Source: Thermocatellispora tengchongensis
Lineage (GTDB): Bacteria; Actinomycetota; Actinomycetes; Streptosporangiales; Streptosporangiaceae
Direction of reading: 5' to 3'
Length of the DNA stretch: 64,000 nucleotides
Assembly: GCF_014202315.1 (NCBI RefSeq)
Contig: NZ_JACHGN010000005.1
Coordinates: 62,001 to 126,000 of the forward strand
Below are positions 24,277 through 33,429 of the stretch, one piece after another. The notes beneath the pieces are model-generated. The model saw nothing but the letters and a program-made list of their open reading frames with translations. It ran no database searches and had not been told where the DNA came from. A program made the translations under genes and the position numbers. Every line of letters starts with the position of its first letter. The stretch's first letter is position 1.

Positions 24277-24858
24277 ATGGACGAGATGATTCTGCTCCGG
24301 CACGGCGAGACCGAGTGGAGCCGCACCGGGCGGCACACGGGGCGTACCGACGTGCCCCTCACCGCCCGCGGCGAGGGACAGGCGCGGGCCCTGGCGCCGC
24401 TGCTGCAGGGGCGTGAGATCGACCTGGTGCTCACCAGCCCGGCCCAGCGCGCACGCCGTACGGCGGAGCTGGCGGGCCTGCCCGGCGCCGAGCCCGACCC
24501 CGGCCTGTGGGAGTGGGACTACGGCGGCTACGAGGGCGTGACCACCCCGCAGATCCGCGAGACGCGCCCGGGGTGGTACCTGTGGCGCGACGGCGTGATC
24601 CCCGGCGACGCCGACCATCCGGGCGAGACCGTGGAGCAGGTGGGCGAGCGCGCCGACAAGGTCATCGCCCGTGCCCGCGCCGCCGCGGGCACGGTGGTGC
24701 TGGTGGCCCACGGCCACTTCCTGCGGGTGCTGACCGCGCGCTGGCTCGGCCTCGATCCGGCCGGGGGCCGGCACTTCAAGCTCGACACCGGTACGTACGG
24801 CGCGCTCGGCTTCGAGCACGCCGAGCCGGTCATCCTGCACTGGAACTCCCCGATCTGA
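24277..24858 (+). CDS. histidine phosphatase family protein
   Basis: 193 residues with GGGGGAG upstream of the ATG. The phosphoglycerate-mutase-like core is clear: LLRHGETEW with the phospho-accepting His and Arg, TARGEGQARALAP, an Arg pair in SPAQRARRTAEL, WEWDYGGYEG, and the second catalytic His in VLVAHGHFLRVL. It removes phosphate from a small metabolite; the substrate is unknown. Its 3' end overlaps the convergent gene by 29 bp. Confidence 0.9.
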   Translation: MDEMILLRHGETEWSRTGRHTGRTDVPLTARGEGQARALAPLLQGREIDLVLTSPAQRARRTAELAGLPGAEPDPGLWEWDYGGYEGVTTPQIRETRPGWYLWRDGVIPGDADHPGETVEQVGERADKVIARARAAAGTVVLVAHGHFLRVLTARWLGLDPAGGRHFKLDTGTYGALGFEHAEPVILHWNSPI

Positions 24859-25618
24859 CCCGCGACGGGCTGAGCTTCGAGCCCGGGAACGGCGCGAGCA
24901 GGGTCTCCCGCCACGGCCCGTCCAGGTAGTCACGGGCCCGCTTCGCCCAGGCGAGCAGGCGCTCGTCCGGCTCGGCCTCGTCGTCGAGCCCGAGCGCGGC
25001 GTCGCGGGCCCGCTGGGCGGCGAGGTGGTCGTCCAGCGACACGCCCCAGACGGTGACGACCTCGGTGTCGCAGAACAGCACCTCGTACAGCCCGATGGGC
25101 CGGTGCCCGTGGTCGGCCAGGATCGGCGCGCGCTCCTCGCGCACGGCCGCCAGGTAGTCCAGGGCCGCGCCCGGCCGCACGGTGGCGCTCTCGAACAGGT
25201 ACAGCGGCGCCGCGTACCCCTCGGCGCAGACGTCGGCGAGGGCCGGGCTCCCGTGGACGGCCCCGAGCGGCCGGGAGAAGGCCGAGAAGCGCAGGTCGTC
25301 GATGTCCGACAGGAACAGCCTGCCGTCCACCCCGTCGTAGATCTCCATCATCTGCCGCCAGCCGCCGTCCCACCCGCCGTGGCAGTCCCACAGCGTGACG
25401 GCCTTGAACTGCGGATGCCCGGTGATCCCCACGGCGTAGAACGCCCCCACCAGGTCGATCTGCCGCGACCGGATCGACAGCCCCTCGGTCAGCTCGGGCG
25501 CCTCCCGCTCCTCGTCCTCCTTCTTGTACCCGGTGAGCCAGGTGAGGTACGTCAACGGCCGCTGCGAGTTCATCGGCCGGAAATCGACCTCTTCCAGGAG
25601 ATAGATGCCACGCCGCAC
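24830..25618 (-). CDS. NIPSNAP-like (dimeric alpha/beta-barrel) protein
   Basis: 262 residues from the GTG at 25618 (GGGAGG upstream); an in-frame start at 25660 would place an operator inside the gene. Two related halves can be seen, each with a beta-rich stretch followed by a Trp-rich helix (GHPQFKAVTLWDCHGGWDGG; LYEVLFCDTEVVTVWGVSLD), like proteins with tandem ferredoxin-like (NIPSNAP-type) domains. The C-terminus ends in Ser/Arg-rich residues. I do not recognise a specific function. Confidence 0.55.
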   Translation of the reverse strand: MRRGIYLLEEVDFRPMNSQRPLTYLTWLTGYKKEDEEREAPELTEGLSIRSRQIDLVGAFYAVGITGHPQFKAVTLWDCHGGWDGGWRQMMEIYDGVDGRLFLSDIDDLRFSAFSRPLGAVHGSPALADVCAEGYAAPLYLFESATVRPGAALDYLAAVREERAPILADHGHRPIGLYEVLFCDTEVVTVWGVSLDDHLAAQRARDAALGLDDEAEPDERLLAWAKRARDYLDGPWRETLLAPFPGSKLSPSRVRSGSSSAG

Positions 25619-25635
25619 ACCGGCCTCCCACCGAA

Positions 25636-25653
25636 ACCAAGCGAATGCTTGCT
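25636..25653. promoter_or_regulatory. palindromic operator before the NIPSNAP-like gene
   Basis: ACCAAGCGAATGCTTGCT contains CAAGC and GCTTG separated by four bases, a TetR-type arrangement. It resembles the CAAGCGCTTG sites elsewhere in the window but has a wider spacing, so a different repressor probably binds it. Confidence 0.5.
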
Positions 25654-25818
25654 CGGACACTAACCCATGCCGTCCCCCACGTGAAGCGCCGGCACTACGG
25701 CGGCACCATCAGGGCGGTGTACGGGGCGGGGGCTCGCCCGCCGGCGGGAGAGGGCACGACGGGGTCACGACGGCGGCGCGGTGGCGCTCGGGGGCGTGGG
25801 ACCGCCTCGGGGTGCCGG

Positions 25819-25887
25819 GGGCGGGCACCGGGGGGTGGGCGTGGGGGGCGCCTGTGGGGGGTGCCTTTGGGGGGTGCCGGCCCGGCC
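25819..25887 (+). other. G-tract-rich intergenic stretch
   Basis: The plus strand carries several runs of four to six G separated by short loops, a pattern able to form a G-quadruplex. The 290-bp gap 25619-25909 otherwise holds only the operator at its left end and no convincing gene. Confidence 0.5.
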
Positions 25888-25909
25888 GGAGCGGCCGGGC
25901 TGGGTGTGG

Positions 25910-26185
25910 TCAGGCGGCCGTGGCCGCGGGGTGGGGCTGGGGGCCTCGGCCCGTGAGCCATTCGAGGACCTTGCGGTGGCCATGGCAGGCGTCCTCGAAG
26001 TGGCCCCATCGCCAGTAGCGGGGCTGGTCGCGCACCCCCGTGACCCAGGTGCGGTAGGAGACCGCGCGTTCATCGCCGTTCTCGCCCGTCGCCGAGGCGA
26101 CGCCGTACGTGCGGATCACGACGCGGCCGCCGGGGGCGAACAGGACGTCGTCCGCCACCGGGTACAGGGTCATCTGGTCGAGCAT
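25910..26185 (-). CDS. hypothetical protein, 91 residues
   Basis: The sequence is compact and not low-complexity: VVIRTYGVASATGENGDER, then RTWVTGVRDQPRYWRWGHFE and DACHGHRKVLEWL. I recognise no family. It is on the same strand as the DUF397 gene but separated by a terminator-like hairpin, so it probably has its own promoter. The Ribosome site is weak (a GGGGG run before the ATG at 26185). Confidence 0.55.
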   Translation of the reverse strand: MLDQMTLYPVADDVLFAPGGRVVIRTYGVASATGENGDERAVSYRTWVTGVRDQPRYWRWGHFEDACHGHRKVLEWLTGRGPQPHPAATAA

Positions 26186-26263
26186 GGTCAGGCCCCCAAT
26201 TCACCGAGCTGCTGCTCTGCTGCTGGGGCTGAATCTGCCCGACGCGCGAGACCGGACCATTAC

Positions 26264-26302
26264 ACATCCGGCGCACCCCCGTTAAGCGGGTGCGCTGGAT
26301 GT
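26264..26302 (-). terminator. hairpin terminator downstream of the DUF397 gene
   Basis: Arms 26264-26278 and 26288-26302 pair over 15 bases with one mismatch around a 9-base loop. The hairpin lies just after the DUF397 stop. A clear U-tract is missing, as is common in actinomycetes. Confidence 0.6.
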
Positions 26303-26312
26303 TAAAACGGCG

Positions 26313-26549
26313 TTACACGAGCAGGCTGTCGAATTCGCCGTCCTTGACCCCGAGGACCAGCGCCCGCATCTCATCTCGGGTGTAGATGAGGGCGGGACCG
26401 TCGGGGAAGCGGGAATTGCGGACGGCGACGCTGCCGTCGGGAAGCTCGGCGAGTTCGACGCAGTTGCCCGTCGAGTTGCTGCGCCGGCTCTTGCGCCAGC
26501 TTACGTCGGTGAGGTCATGTGCCGGCATGCCGTTGTAGGTGTGCTTCAT
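26313..26549 (-). CDS. DUF397 domain protein (BldB-like small partner)
   Basis: 78 residues. The DUF397 core is clear: VSWRKSRRSNSTGNCVELAE, then LPDGSVAVRNSRFPDGPALI and FTRDE-like YTRDEMRALVLGVKDGEFD. Its ATG directly abuts the TAA of the upstream HTH gene. DUF397 proteins pair with DUF5753 HTH regulators and are reported to modulate them, in some cases in a toxin-antitoxin-like way. Confidence 0.92.
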   Translation of the reverse strand: MKHTYNGMPAHDLTDVSWRKSRRSNSTGNCVELAELPDGSVAVRNSRFPDGPALIYTRDEMRALVLGVKDGEFDSLLV

Positions 26550-27416
26550 TTATATCTCTCTGAGAAGTTCGCCGAGGATCTCGGCAGTGCCCCCAGGCGT
26601 GGTGCTCTCCACGCACAGTTGTTCCATGGCGGTGAGGTAGGGATCGATGTCCTCACGTTTGTCCAGGTAGAGGGCACCCCAGAGCTGCTCGACGTAAACG
26701 ACGTCCGACAAGTCGGACTCGGGAAACCGCAGGATGCTGAAGGCGCCCCCCTCGGCGGCGTGCATGCCGAACCGAAACGGCATCACCTGGATGGTGATGT
26801 TGGGGAGGGTGGCGACCTCCTGCAGGTGGTGAAGCTGCTCCCGCATGATGGCCGGCCCGCCGATGGGCCGTCTCAGCGCCGCCTCGTCGATGACGGCCCA
26901 CAGCCGCAGGCCGTCCTTCTTGGTGAGGCGCTCCTGGCGCTGCATGCGCAGATGCACGCGTCGCTCGATCTCCGACGAGGGCGCGTCGGGGTATCCCAGC
27001 TCGATGACGGTACGCGCGTAGGCGGCGGTCTGCAGCAGGCCGGGAACGAACTGCACCTCGTAGGTGCGGATGATGTTCGCCGCCTCCTCCAGCCCGATGT
27101 AGGTGGTGAACCAGGACGGCAGGACGTCGCCGTACTTGTGCCACCAGCCCGGGGTGTTCGCCTCGCGGACCATCTCCAGCAGGCCGCGCCGCTCGGCGTC
27201 GTCGTGCACGCCGTACAGGGTGAGCAGATCTTCGACGTCCCGTGTCTTGAACCCGACGCGGCCCAGCTCCATCCGGCTGATCTTGGACTCCGAGGCGCGG
27301 ATGTGGAATCCCGCGGCCTCGCGGGTGAGCCCTCTCTGCTCACGCAGGCGACGCAGGCTGGCGCCGAGCATGATGCGCCGAACCGTGGAGCCGTTTCCCG
27401 GCGGATCCATCGACAC
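26550..27416 (-). CDS. HTH-XRE regulator with DUF5753 (WhiJ-like)
   Basis: 288 residues from the GTG at 27416, chosen for AAGGAG six bases upstream; an ATG lies two codons later. The XRE HTH occupies about residues 16-75 (LGASLRRLREQRGLTREAAG, IRASESKISRMELGR). The DUF5753 domain follows (NIIRTYEVQFVPGLLQTAAYA, QRQERLTKKDGLRLWAVIDE, NITIQVMPFRFGMHA). It forms, with the DUF397 gene and the divergent ATPase gene, the abaA/whiJ-type trio that occurs in many copies in actinomycetes and affects development or antibiotic production. Confidence 0.92.
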   Translation of the reverse strand: MSMDPPGNGSTVRRIMLGASLRRLREQRGLTREAAGFHIRASESKISRMELGRVGFKTRDVEDLLTLYGVHDDAERRGLLEMVREANTPGWWHKYGDVLPSWFTTYIGLEEAANIIRTYEVQFVPGLLQTAAYARTVIELGYPDAPSSEIERRVHLRMQRQERLTKKDGLRLWAVIDEAALRRPIGGPAIMREQLHHLQEVATLPNITIQVMPFRFGMHAAEGGAFSILRFPESDLSDVVYVEQLWGALYLDKREDIDPYLTAMEQLCVESTTPGGTAEILGELLREI

Positions 27417-27537
27417 GTGCTGCTCCTTGGTCGTTTCCTTGTTTCACAGTCTGTCACTTCGCAGCCCAAAGATCACCGGGCCGCGATCGAGATCCCCTTT
27501 GCTGCCGATTTACCGGATCACGGGTAACGGTAGCGGT

Positions 27538-27592
27538 TGCACAGAGCTTCTGCACGTGCATCCGCCCTTGCACCTGCACGCTAGTTTGCACC
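27538..27592. promoter_or_regulatory. array of TGCAC motifs in the divergent regulator promoter
   Basis: Five TGCAC motifs occur within 55 bp (TTGCAC, CTGCAC, TTGCAC, CTGCAC, TTTGCAC) just upstream of the ATPase gene and 120 bp upstream of the HTH gene. A TAGTTT box (27582-27587) ends eight bases before the ATG at 27596, which suggests a leaderless message. The motif array may be the binding site of the DUF5753 regulator. Confidence 0.5.
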
Positions 27593-27595
27593 ATC

Positions 27596-28222
27596 ATGAT
27601 CCCCGTGCAGTCCGCTAACCTCGGGGTCTTACGAGCGAACGGCCGGCCGGGCCCGCACCAGGGTCAGGCGCCGGCGCAGCACGGTCAGCAGAGCGCCCAG
27701 TGCCGGCAGGGCGTCCAGGGGTCCGCGCAGGCCCAGTGGACGACGCTCGACTGGTGGCCGCCCCTCGGGTGGTGGCCTGACGCGGCGCGCGACCTGCTGC
27801 CGCCCGTCCCCGAATCCGCCATGGCCAGCGCCACGTTCGTACTGCCCGCGCGACCCGACTCGGTGCACTGCTCCCGGAGCTTCGCCACCGGCACCCTGTC
27901 CGGGTGGTGCCTGCCGGAGCTGCGCGAGAACATGGAGCTCGTCGTCTCCGAGCTGTGCACCAACGCGATCCGCCACGGCCTGCGGCTGACGCCGGGCGGG
28001 GCGCGGGAGCCCGAGGCCATCCGCCTGTCGCTGGTACGCCGCGGCGGCCTGGTCGTGTGCGCGATCGGCGACCCCGGCTCGGCGGCGCCCGTGCTGCGCG
28101 ACCCGGCCTCGCTGGAGCCGGGGGGTCTCGGGCTGCACATCGTCGAATCGCTGAGCCTCCGCTGGGGCTGGGCCCCGTTGGCGCCCTACGGCAAGGTCGT
28201 ATGGGCGGTGCTGTCGGGATGA
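27596..28222 (+). CDS. RsbW-like ATP-binding regulator (HATPase_c)
   Basis: 208 residues if it starts at the ATG at 27596; an alternative start is at 27821. The C-terminal GHKL ATPase domain has the N box VVSELCTNAIRHGL, G1 CAIGDPGS and G2 GGLGLHIVESLSLRWG. It lacks a histidine kinase phospho-acceptor, as in anti-sigma-factor kinases. The first 75 residues are Gln/Gly/Trp-rich and not conserved in type. It is divergent from the DUF5753 gene and completes the abaA-like trio. The 199-bp convergent gap 28223-28421 has only GC-rich imperfect hairpins. Confidence 0.85.
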   Translation: MIPVQSANLGVLRANGRPGPHQGQAPAQHGQQSAQCRQGVQGSAQAQWTTLDWWPPLGWWPDAARDLLPPVPESAMASATFVLPARPDSVHCSRSFATGTLSGWCLPELRENMELVVSELCTNAIRHGLRLTPGGAREPEAIRLSLVRRGGLVVCAIGDPGSAAPVLRDPASLEPGGLGLHIVESLSLRWGWAPLAPYGKVVWAVLSG

Positions 28223-28421
28223 TTCGCCCGGCCGGCCGCGGCCGGATGACGCGGGCGGCCGGATGACCGCATATCTCGGATCAGCCGGGTAGGCCATCTC
28301 CCAGGCGCCGTCCTTCCCCTCGTGTCGGCGCCGCCACGGCCGGCCCGGGGACGCCCCTCCCCCACCCGCGCGGCGTCCCCGGACCGGTCGGCCCGGAAGC
28401 CTCCGAGGAACGCCGGGCCGG

Positions 28422-29593
<1,172 letters not shown>

Positions 29594-29594
<1 letters not shown>

Positions 29595-29607
29595 GTAACG
29601 CGTTCTA
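29594..29607. promoter_or_regulatory. KstR-type operator at the CYP125-like start
   Basis: TGTAACGCGTTCTA fits the KstR consensus TnnAACnnGTTnnA on both strands. It begins at the A of the P450 ATG, so a bound repressor would cover the start of transcription. The divergent helicase-associated gene starts 99 bp away. Confidence 0.6.
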
Positions 29608-29705
29608 TTGTGGCGCGCTCATCCCGTCAAGGATGCCATCTGCATTACCGTTGTTGCCTATGGCTCACGGTGAGTCCCGCGCGCGACCCCTGAGAGAGCT
29701 GAGAG

Positions 29706-32105
29706 ATGGACGATCACCTGCTCGGCTGGTTGAAGACCCTCAACGAAGACCGCCTCGCCCGGGTTCTGGCCAACCGCCCCGACGCCATCGCCGCTCCGTG
29801 GCCGAGGAGGCTCGACACGCTGGCGCAGCGGCTCGGCAACGGGTTCGCGGTGATGGAGGCGCTGCGCGGGCTGCCCCTGCCCTGCCTTGAGATCGCCCAG
29901 GGCTGCCTGGTGCTCGGAGACGACGCCCGGCCGGCCACGCTGGCCGCTCTGTTCGACGTGCCCGAGGACGACGTGGCGCCCTGGCTGGACAGGCTCTACG
30001 ACCACGCGCTGGCCTGGCCCGACGACCGCGGCCGGGTGCGCCTGTCGCCCGCCCTCGCGCGCTGGTGGACCGCTCCGTGCGGCCTGGGCGAGCCGCTGGC
30101 CCACTACCTGAACTCCTGGACGATCAGCCCCGACGCGCTGCGGTCGCTGAGCCGCGCGCTGGGCCTGGAGCCCCACGGCAGCAAACGCCGGGCGGTGGCC
30201 CGGATCGCCGAGACCCTCGCCGACCCGGCCCGGGTGGCCGAGCTGGTGCGCCAGGCGCCCGAGGGCACGCGGCGACTGCTGGAGGAGTTCGCCTGGGACG
30301 GCCCGGTGCGCGACGTGGACGGCGGGCTGTTCGTCACTCCGGGCACCCCGGAGAAGTGGGCCGCCGATCACGGGTTGCTGTACCGGCCGAGCTGGAACGT
30401 CGCCGAGATGCCGCGCGAGGTGGCCCTGGCCGTGCGCGGGCCCGGCTACCACCCGCCGCTGACCCCGCAGCCGCCGGAGCTGCCCACGCTCCCGGTCGAT
30501 CCCGAGGAGATCGACCACCTGATGGCGCTGGCCGCGCCGCATGTCGTCGAGCGCTGCGCCGCCCTGCTGGAGAACGCGGCCAAGAGCCCGCTGCCGCTGC
30601 TGAAGAGCGGCGGCGTGGGCGTACGCGAGGTGCGCCGGGTGGCCAGAGAGACCGGGTGCGACGAGGACGAGACCCGGCTGCTGCTCGACGTGTGCGCGGT
30701 GGCCCGGCTCCTGGCCTGGGACGAGCCGGCCGGGGGCCTGGTGCCGACCGAGAGGTTCGACCGCTGGCGGCTCGACGACGGCGGGGCGCGGCTGCGGGTG
30801 CTGCTCGCGGCGTGGTGGCGCATGGAGCGCTCGTCGCTGCGCCGGATCGACGGCAAGTTCGGCACGGTGCTCGGCGACGACCCCGCCGGGCCGGTCATCG
30901 CGCGCATCCGCAGGGCGGTGCTGGGCGTGCTGGCCCGCCTGCCCCACAGCACCGCCTTCACCGGCACGGCGGCGCTGGTCCGCCACGTCCACTGGCACGC
31001 CCCGCTGCTGGACCGGGCGCTGCTGGCCGACATCACCCCGGCCGTGCTGGACGAGGCGCGGCTGCTCGGCCTGGTCGTGCAGGACGCGCTGACCGACCTG
31101 GGCCGGGCCCTGGCCGCGCTGGACCAGGTGGCGGGCACCGAGAACGACGACTCGGCCCCGGCGGTGGAGCACGACCCGGGGCTGGCCGAGTGCTCCACCC
31201 GGGCGCTGGCCAGCGTGCGGCGCAGCGCGCTGTTCGGGGCCGACCTGACCGCGGTGGTGACCGGGCCGCCCTCGGCCGAGCTGGCCGCGCTGCTCGACCG
31301 GGCCGCCGACCGCGAGTCGCGCGGCGCGGCGTCGGTGTGGCGGTTCTCGGCCCAGAGCGTACGCCGTGCGCTCGACGCCGGGCACACCCCCGAGAGCCTG
31401 CTCGACGAGCTGTCCGAGGTCGGCACGGTGCCCCAGCCGCTCAGCTACCTGATCCACGACGTCGCCCGCCGCCACGGCGAGGTCACCGTGACCACCGTGG
31501 CGTGCATCGTGCAGGCGTCCGACCCGGCGCTGCTGGCCGAGATCGCCGGGCACCGGCGGCTGGCCCGGCTGGGCCTGCGCCTGCTCGCGCCCACCGTGCT
31601 GGCCAGCTCCGCCCCCGCCGAGCGCACTCTCGCGGCGCTGCGCGAGAACGGCTACGCCCCGGTGCCGATCGACGACACCGGCGAGATCACCATTCACCGG
31701 GCCAAGATCGAGGAGCCTTCCGGCGGACGGCTGATCCTGTTGCCGGGCGGCCGGGTCGCCGAGCTGGAGCAGCCGCCGTACTCCATCGCCGAGCCGGCGC
31801 CCGACCCGCGCGAGCACGCCCAGCGCCTGCTGTCGGCGAGCGACGCGCAGGGCCGGCCCCACGGCCGCACCTGGGCGATCATCGGCAGGGTGGCCACCCG
31901 GCTGCCGACGGCGCAGCAGTCGCTGCTGGGCTTCGTGGTGGATCGGGGCGTGCGCGCCGCGATCACCCTGGCCGACGGCGTGACCGCCACCATCAGCCAC
32001 GGCGAGCTGCGCGGCGGCGTGCTCGACGCCTGGTGCGAGGAGGCCGGCGACTACCTGGAGTTCCCGCTGGCCGACATCGTGGACGTGCGCGCGGCGCAGA
32101 CCTGA
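29706..32105 (+). CDS. helicase-associated (Helicase_C_3 type) protein
   Basis: 799 residues. It matches the large actinobacterial protein of unknown role that carries an XPB/Ssl2-like N-terminal helicase-associated domain: LGWLKTLNEDRLARVLANRP at the start, a winged-helix-like middle, and a C-terminal part with VASVWRFSAQSVRRALDAGHTP-like residues and LIHDVARRHGEVTV. No Walker motifs are present, so it is not itself a helicase. In relatives a gene for XPB helicase is often near; none is seen in this window. It is probably linked to DNA repair (inference). Confidence 0.78.
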   Translation: MDDHLLGWLKTLNEDRLARVLANRPDAIAAPWPRRLDTLAQRLGNGFAVMEALRGLPLPCLEIAQGCLVLGDDARPATLAALFDVPEDDVAPWLDRLYDHALAWPDDRGRVRLSPALARWWTAPCGLGEPLAHYLNSWTISPDALRSLSRALGLEPHGSKRRAVARIAETLADPARVAELVRQAPEGTRRLLEEFAWDGPVRDVDGGLFVTPGTPEKWAADHGLLYRPSWNVAEMPREVALAVRGPGYHPPLTPQPPELPTLPVDPEEIDHLMALAAPHVVERCAALLENAAKSPLPLLKSGGVGVREVRRVARETGCDEDETRLLLDVCAVARLLAWDEPAGGLVPTERFDRWRLDDGGARLRVLLAAWWRMERSSLRRIDGKFGTVLGDDPAGPVIARIRRAVLGVLARLPHSTAFTGTAALVRHVHWHAPLLDRALLADITPAVLDEARLLGLVVQDALTDLGRALAALDQVAGTENDDSAPAVEHDPGLAECSTRALASVRRSALFGADLTAVVTGPPSAELAALLDRAADRESRGAASVWRFSAQSVRRALDAGHTPESLLDELSEVGTVPQPLSYLIHDVARRHGEVTVTTVACIVQASDPALLAEIAGHRRLARLGLRLLAPTVLASSAPAERTLAALRENGYAPVPIDDTGEITIHRAKIEEPSGGRLILLPGGRVAELEQPPYSIAEPAPDPREHAQRLLSASDAQGRPHGRTWAIIGRVATRLPTAQQSLLGFVVDRGVRAAITLADGVTATISHGELRGGVLDAWCEEAGDYLEFPLADIVDVRAAQT

Positions 32106-32168
32106 CCGGGGCCACACCCGGCTACTCACCGCGAAAACGGGGCATTTACCACTCGATGACCGGAACGA

Positions 32169-32187
32169 TGAGGTTAGGCTAACCTTT
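32169..32187. promoter_or_regulatory. IdeR/DtxR iron box
   Basis: TGAGGTTAGGCTAACCTTT agrees with the IdeR/DtxR/DmdR1 iron-box consensus at 16 of 19 positions, including the complete core AGGTTAGGCTAACCT. It lies 58 bp before the first permease gene. Iron-loaded IdeR should repress the importer operon. Confidence 0.88.
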
Positions 32188-32244
32188 CTTCTAGCCGGCC
32201 TCGTATCGGTCGGACACGACGGAAGTCCCCGAAGGGAGCGTTGA

Positions 32245-33429
32245 GTGAGCCGGGCCACCCCGCCCGCCGCCGGCCCCGCGTCCCCGCGGCCCGCCCCCGG
32301 CGCCCCGCCCGCCGACACCCCCGCGGCGTCCGGCCCGAAGACCGACCCACAGACCCGTCCGGAGCCCCTTCCGAAGACCGACCCGAAGACCCGTCCGGAG
32401 ACCGGCCCGGAGACCCGTCCGGCCGTGCGGGCGAAGGCCGCGCGGCGTGCCGCCGGGCTCGCGCTCGGCGTCGGCCTGCTCGCCGCCGTCGCGCTGCTCA
32501 GCCTCGCGGTCGGTTCGCGCCCGATGCCGCCGTCCACGGTGCTGGACGCGCTGTTCTCCCCCACCGGCTCCGCCGACCACGTCGTGATCAGGGAGCTGCG
32601 GGTGCCGCGTACGCTGCTCGGCATCGGCGCGGGCATGGCGCTCGGGCTGGCGGGCGCGCTGATGCAGAGCCTGACCCGCAACCCGCTGGCCGACCCGACC
32701 CTGCTCGGCGTCAGCCAGGGCGCGATGTTCGGCGTCATGGTCGCGCTCGGCCTGCTCGGGCTGACCAACCCGGCCGTCTACGTCTGGTTCGCCTTCGCGG
32801 GCGCCGCGCTGGCCTCCATGGCCGTGTACGCGCTGGGCTCCGCCGGCCGCACCGGCGCCTCCCCGGTACGCCTGACGCTGGCCGGGATCGCGCTCGGCGC
32901 GGTGCTCACCGCGGGCACCCAGGCGGTGCTGCGCATCGACACCCAGACCTACGACCGGATGCGGTTCTGGACCACCGGCTCGCTGGCCGGACAGACCTCC
33001 GACGTGCTGCTCAGCCTCGCCCCGTTCCTGGTCGCCGGCGTGGTGATCGGGCTGTGCCTGGCCGGGCCGCTCAACGCGCTCGCGCTCGGCGAGGACGCCG
33101 GGCGGGCCCTGGGCGCGGGCGTCGGCCGCACCCGCGGGCTGACCGCGCTGGCGATCACGCTGCTGTGCGGGTCGGCGACCGCCGCCGCCGGGCCGATCTG
33201 GTTCGTGGGCCTGGCCGTGCCGCACGCGGTGCGCGGGCTGGTGGGCCCGGACCAGCGCTGGGTGCTGCCGTTCTCGGCGCTGTACGCGCCCGTGCTGCTG
33301 CTCGGCGCCGACGTGCTGGGCCGGGTGCTCGGCGGCTCCGGCGAGGTGCAGGTCGGCATCGTCAGCGCGGTCCTCGGCGGCCCGATCTTCATCGCGCTCG
33401 CCCGGCGCAGGAGGGTGGCGGCGCTGTGA
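32245..33429 (+). CDS. siderophore ABC importer permease 1 (FecCD family)
   Basis: 394 residues from the GTG at 32245 with GAAGGGAGC upstream. The first 60 residues are a Pro/Thr-rich tail with imperfect KTDPKTRPE repeats, unusual for the family. The permease core has LRVPRTLLGIGAGMALGLAGA, SLTRNPLADPTLLGV and IWFVGLAVPHAVRGLVG. It is the first gene below an iron box, and each following gene overlaps by 4 bp. No substrate-binding lipoprotein is encoded in the operon. Confidence 0.9.
   Translation: MSRATPPAAGPASPRPAPGAPPADTPAASGPKTDPQTRPEPLPKTDPKTRPETGPETRPAVRAKAARRAAGLALGVGLLAAVALLSLAVGSRPMPPSTVLDALFSPTGSADHVVIRELRVPRTLLGIGAGMALGLAGALMQSLTRNPLADPTLLGVSQGAMFGVMVALGLLGLTNPAVYVWFAFAGAALASMAVYALGSAGRTGASPVRLTLAGIALGAVLTAGTQAVLRIDTQTYDRMRFWTTGSLAGQTSDVLLSLAPFLVAGVVIGLCLAGPLNALALGEDAGRALGAGVGRTRGLTALAITLLCGSATAAAGPIWFVGLAVPHAVRGLVGPDQRWVLPFSALYAPVLLLGADVLGRVLGGSGEVQVGIVSAVLGGPIFIALARRRRVAAL

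Noticed and set aside
26313-27416. DUF397/DUF5753 pair as a classical toxin-antitoxin module
   Set aside because: Toxin-like behaviour is reported for some pairs, but nothing here distinguishes a toxin from a regulator; the abaA/whiJ-like reading is more cautious.
29658-32768. 1036-residue antisense ORF across the helicase-associated gene and permease
   Set aside because: It crosses an IdeR box and two real genes; composition is that of a GC shadow.
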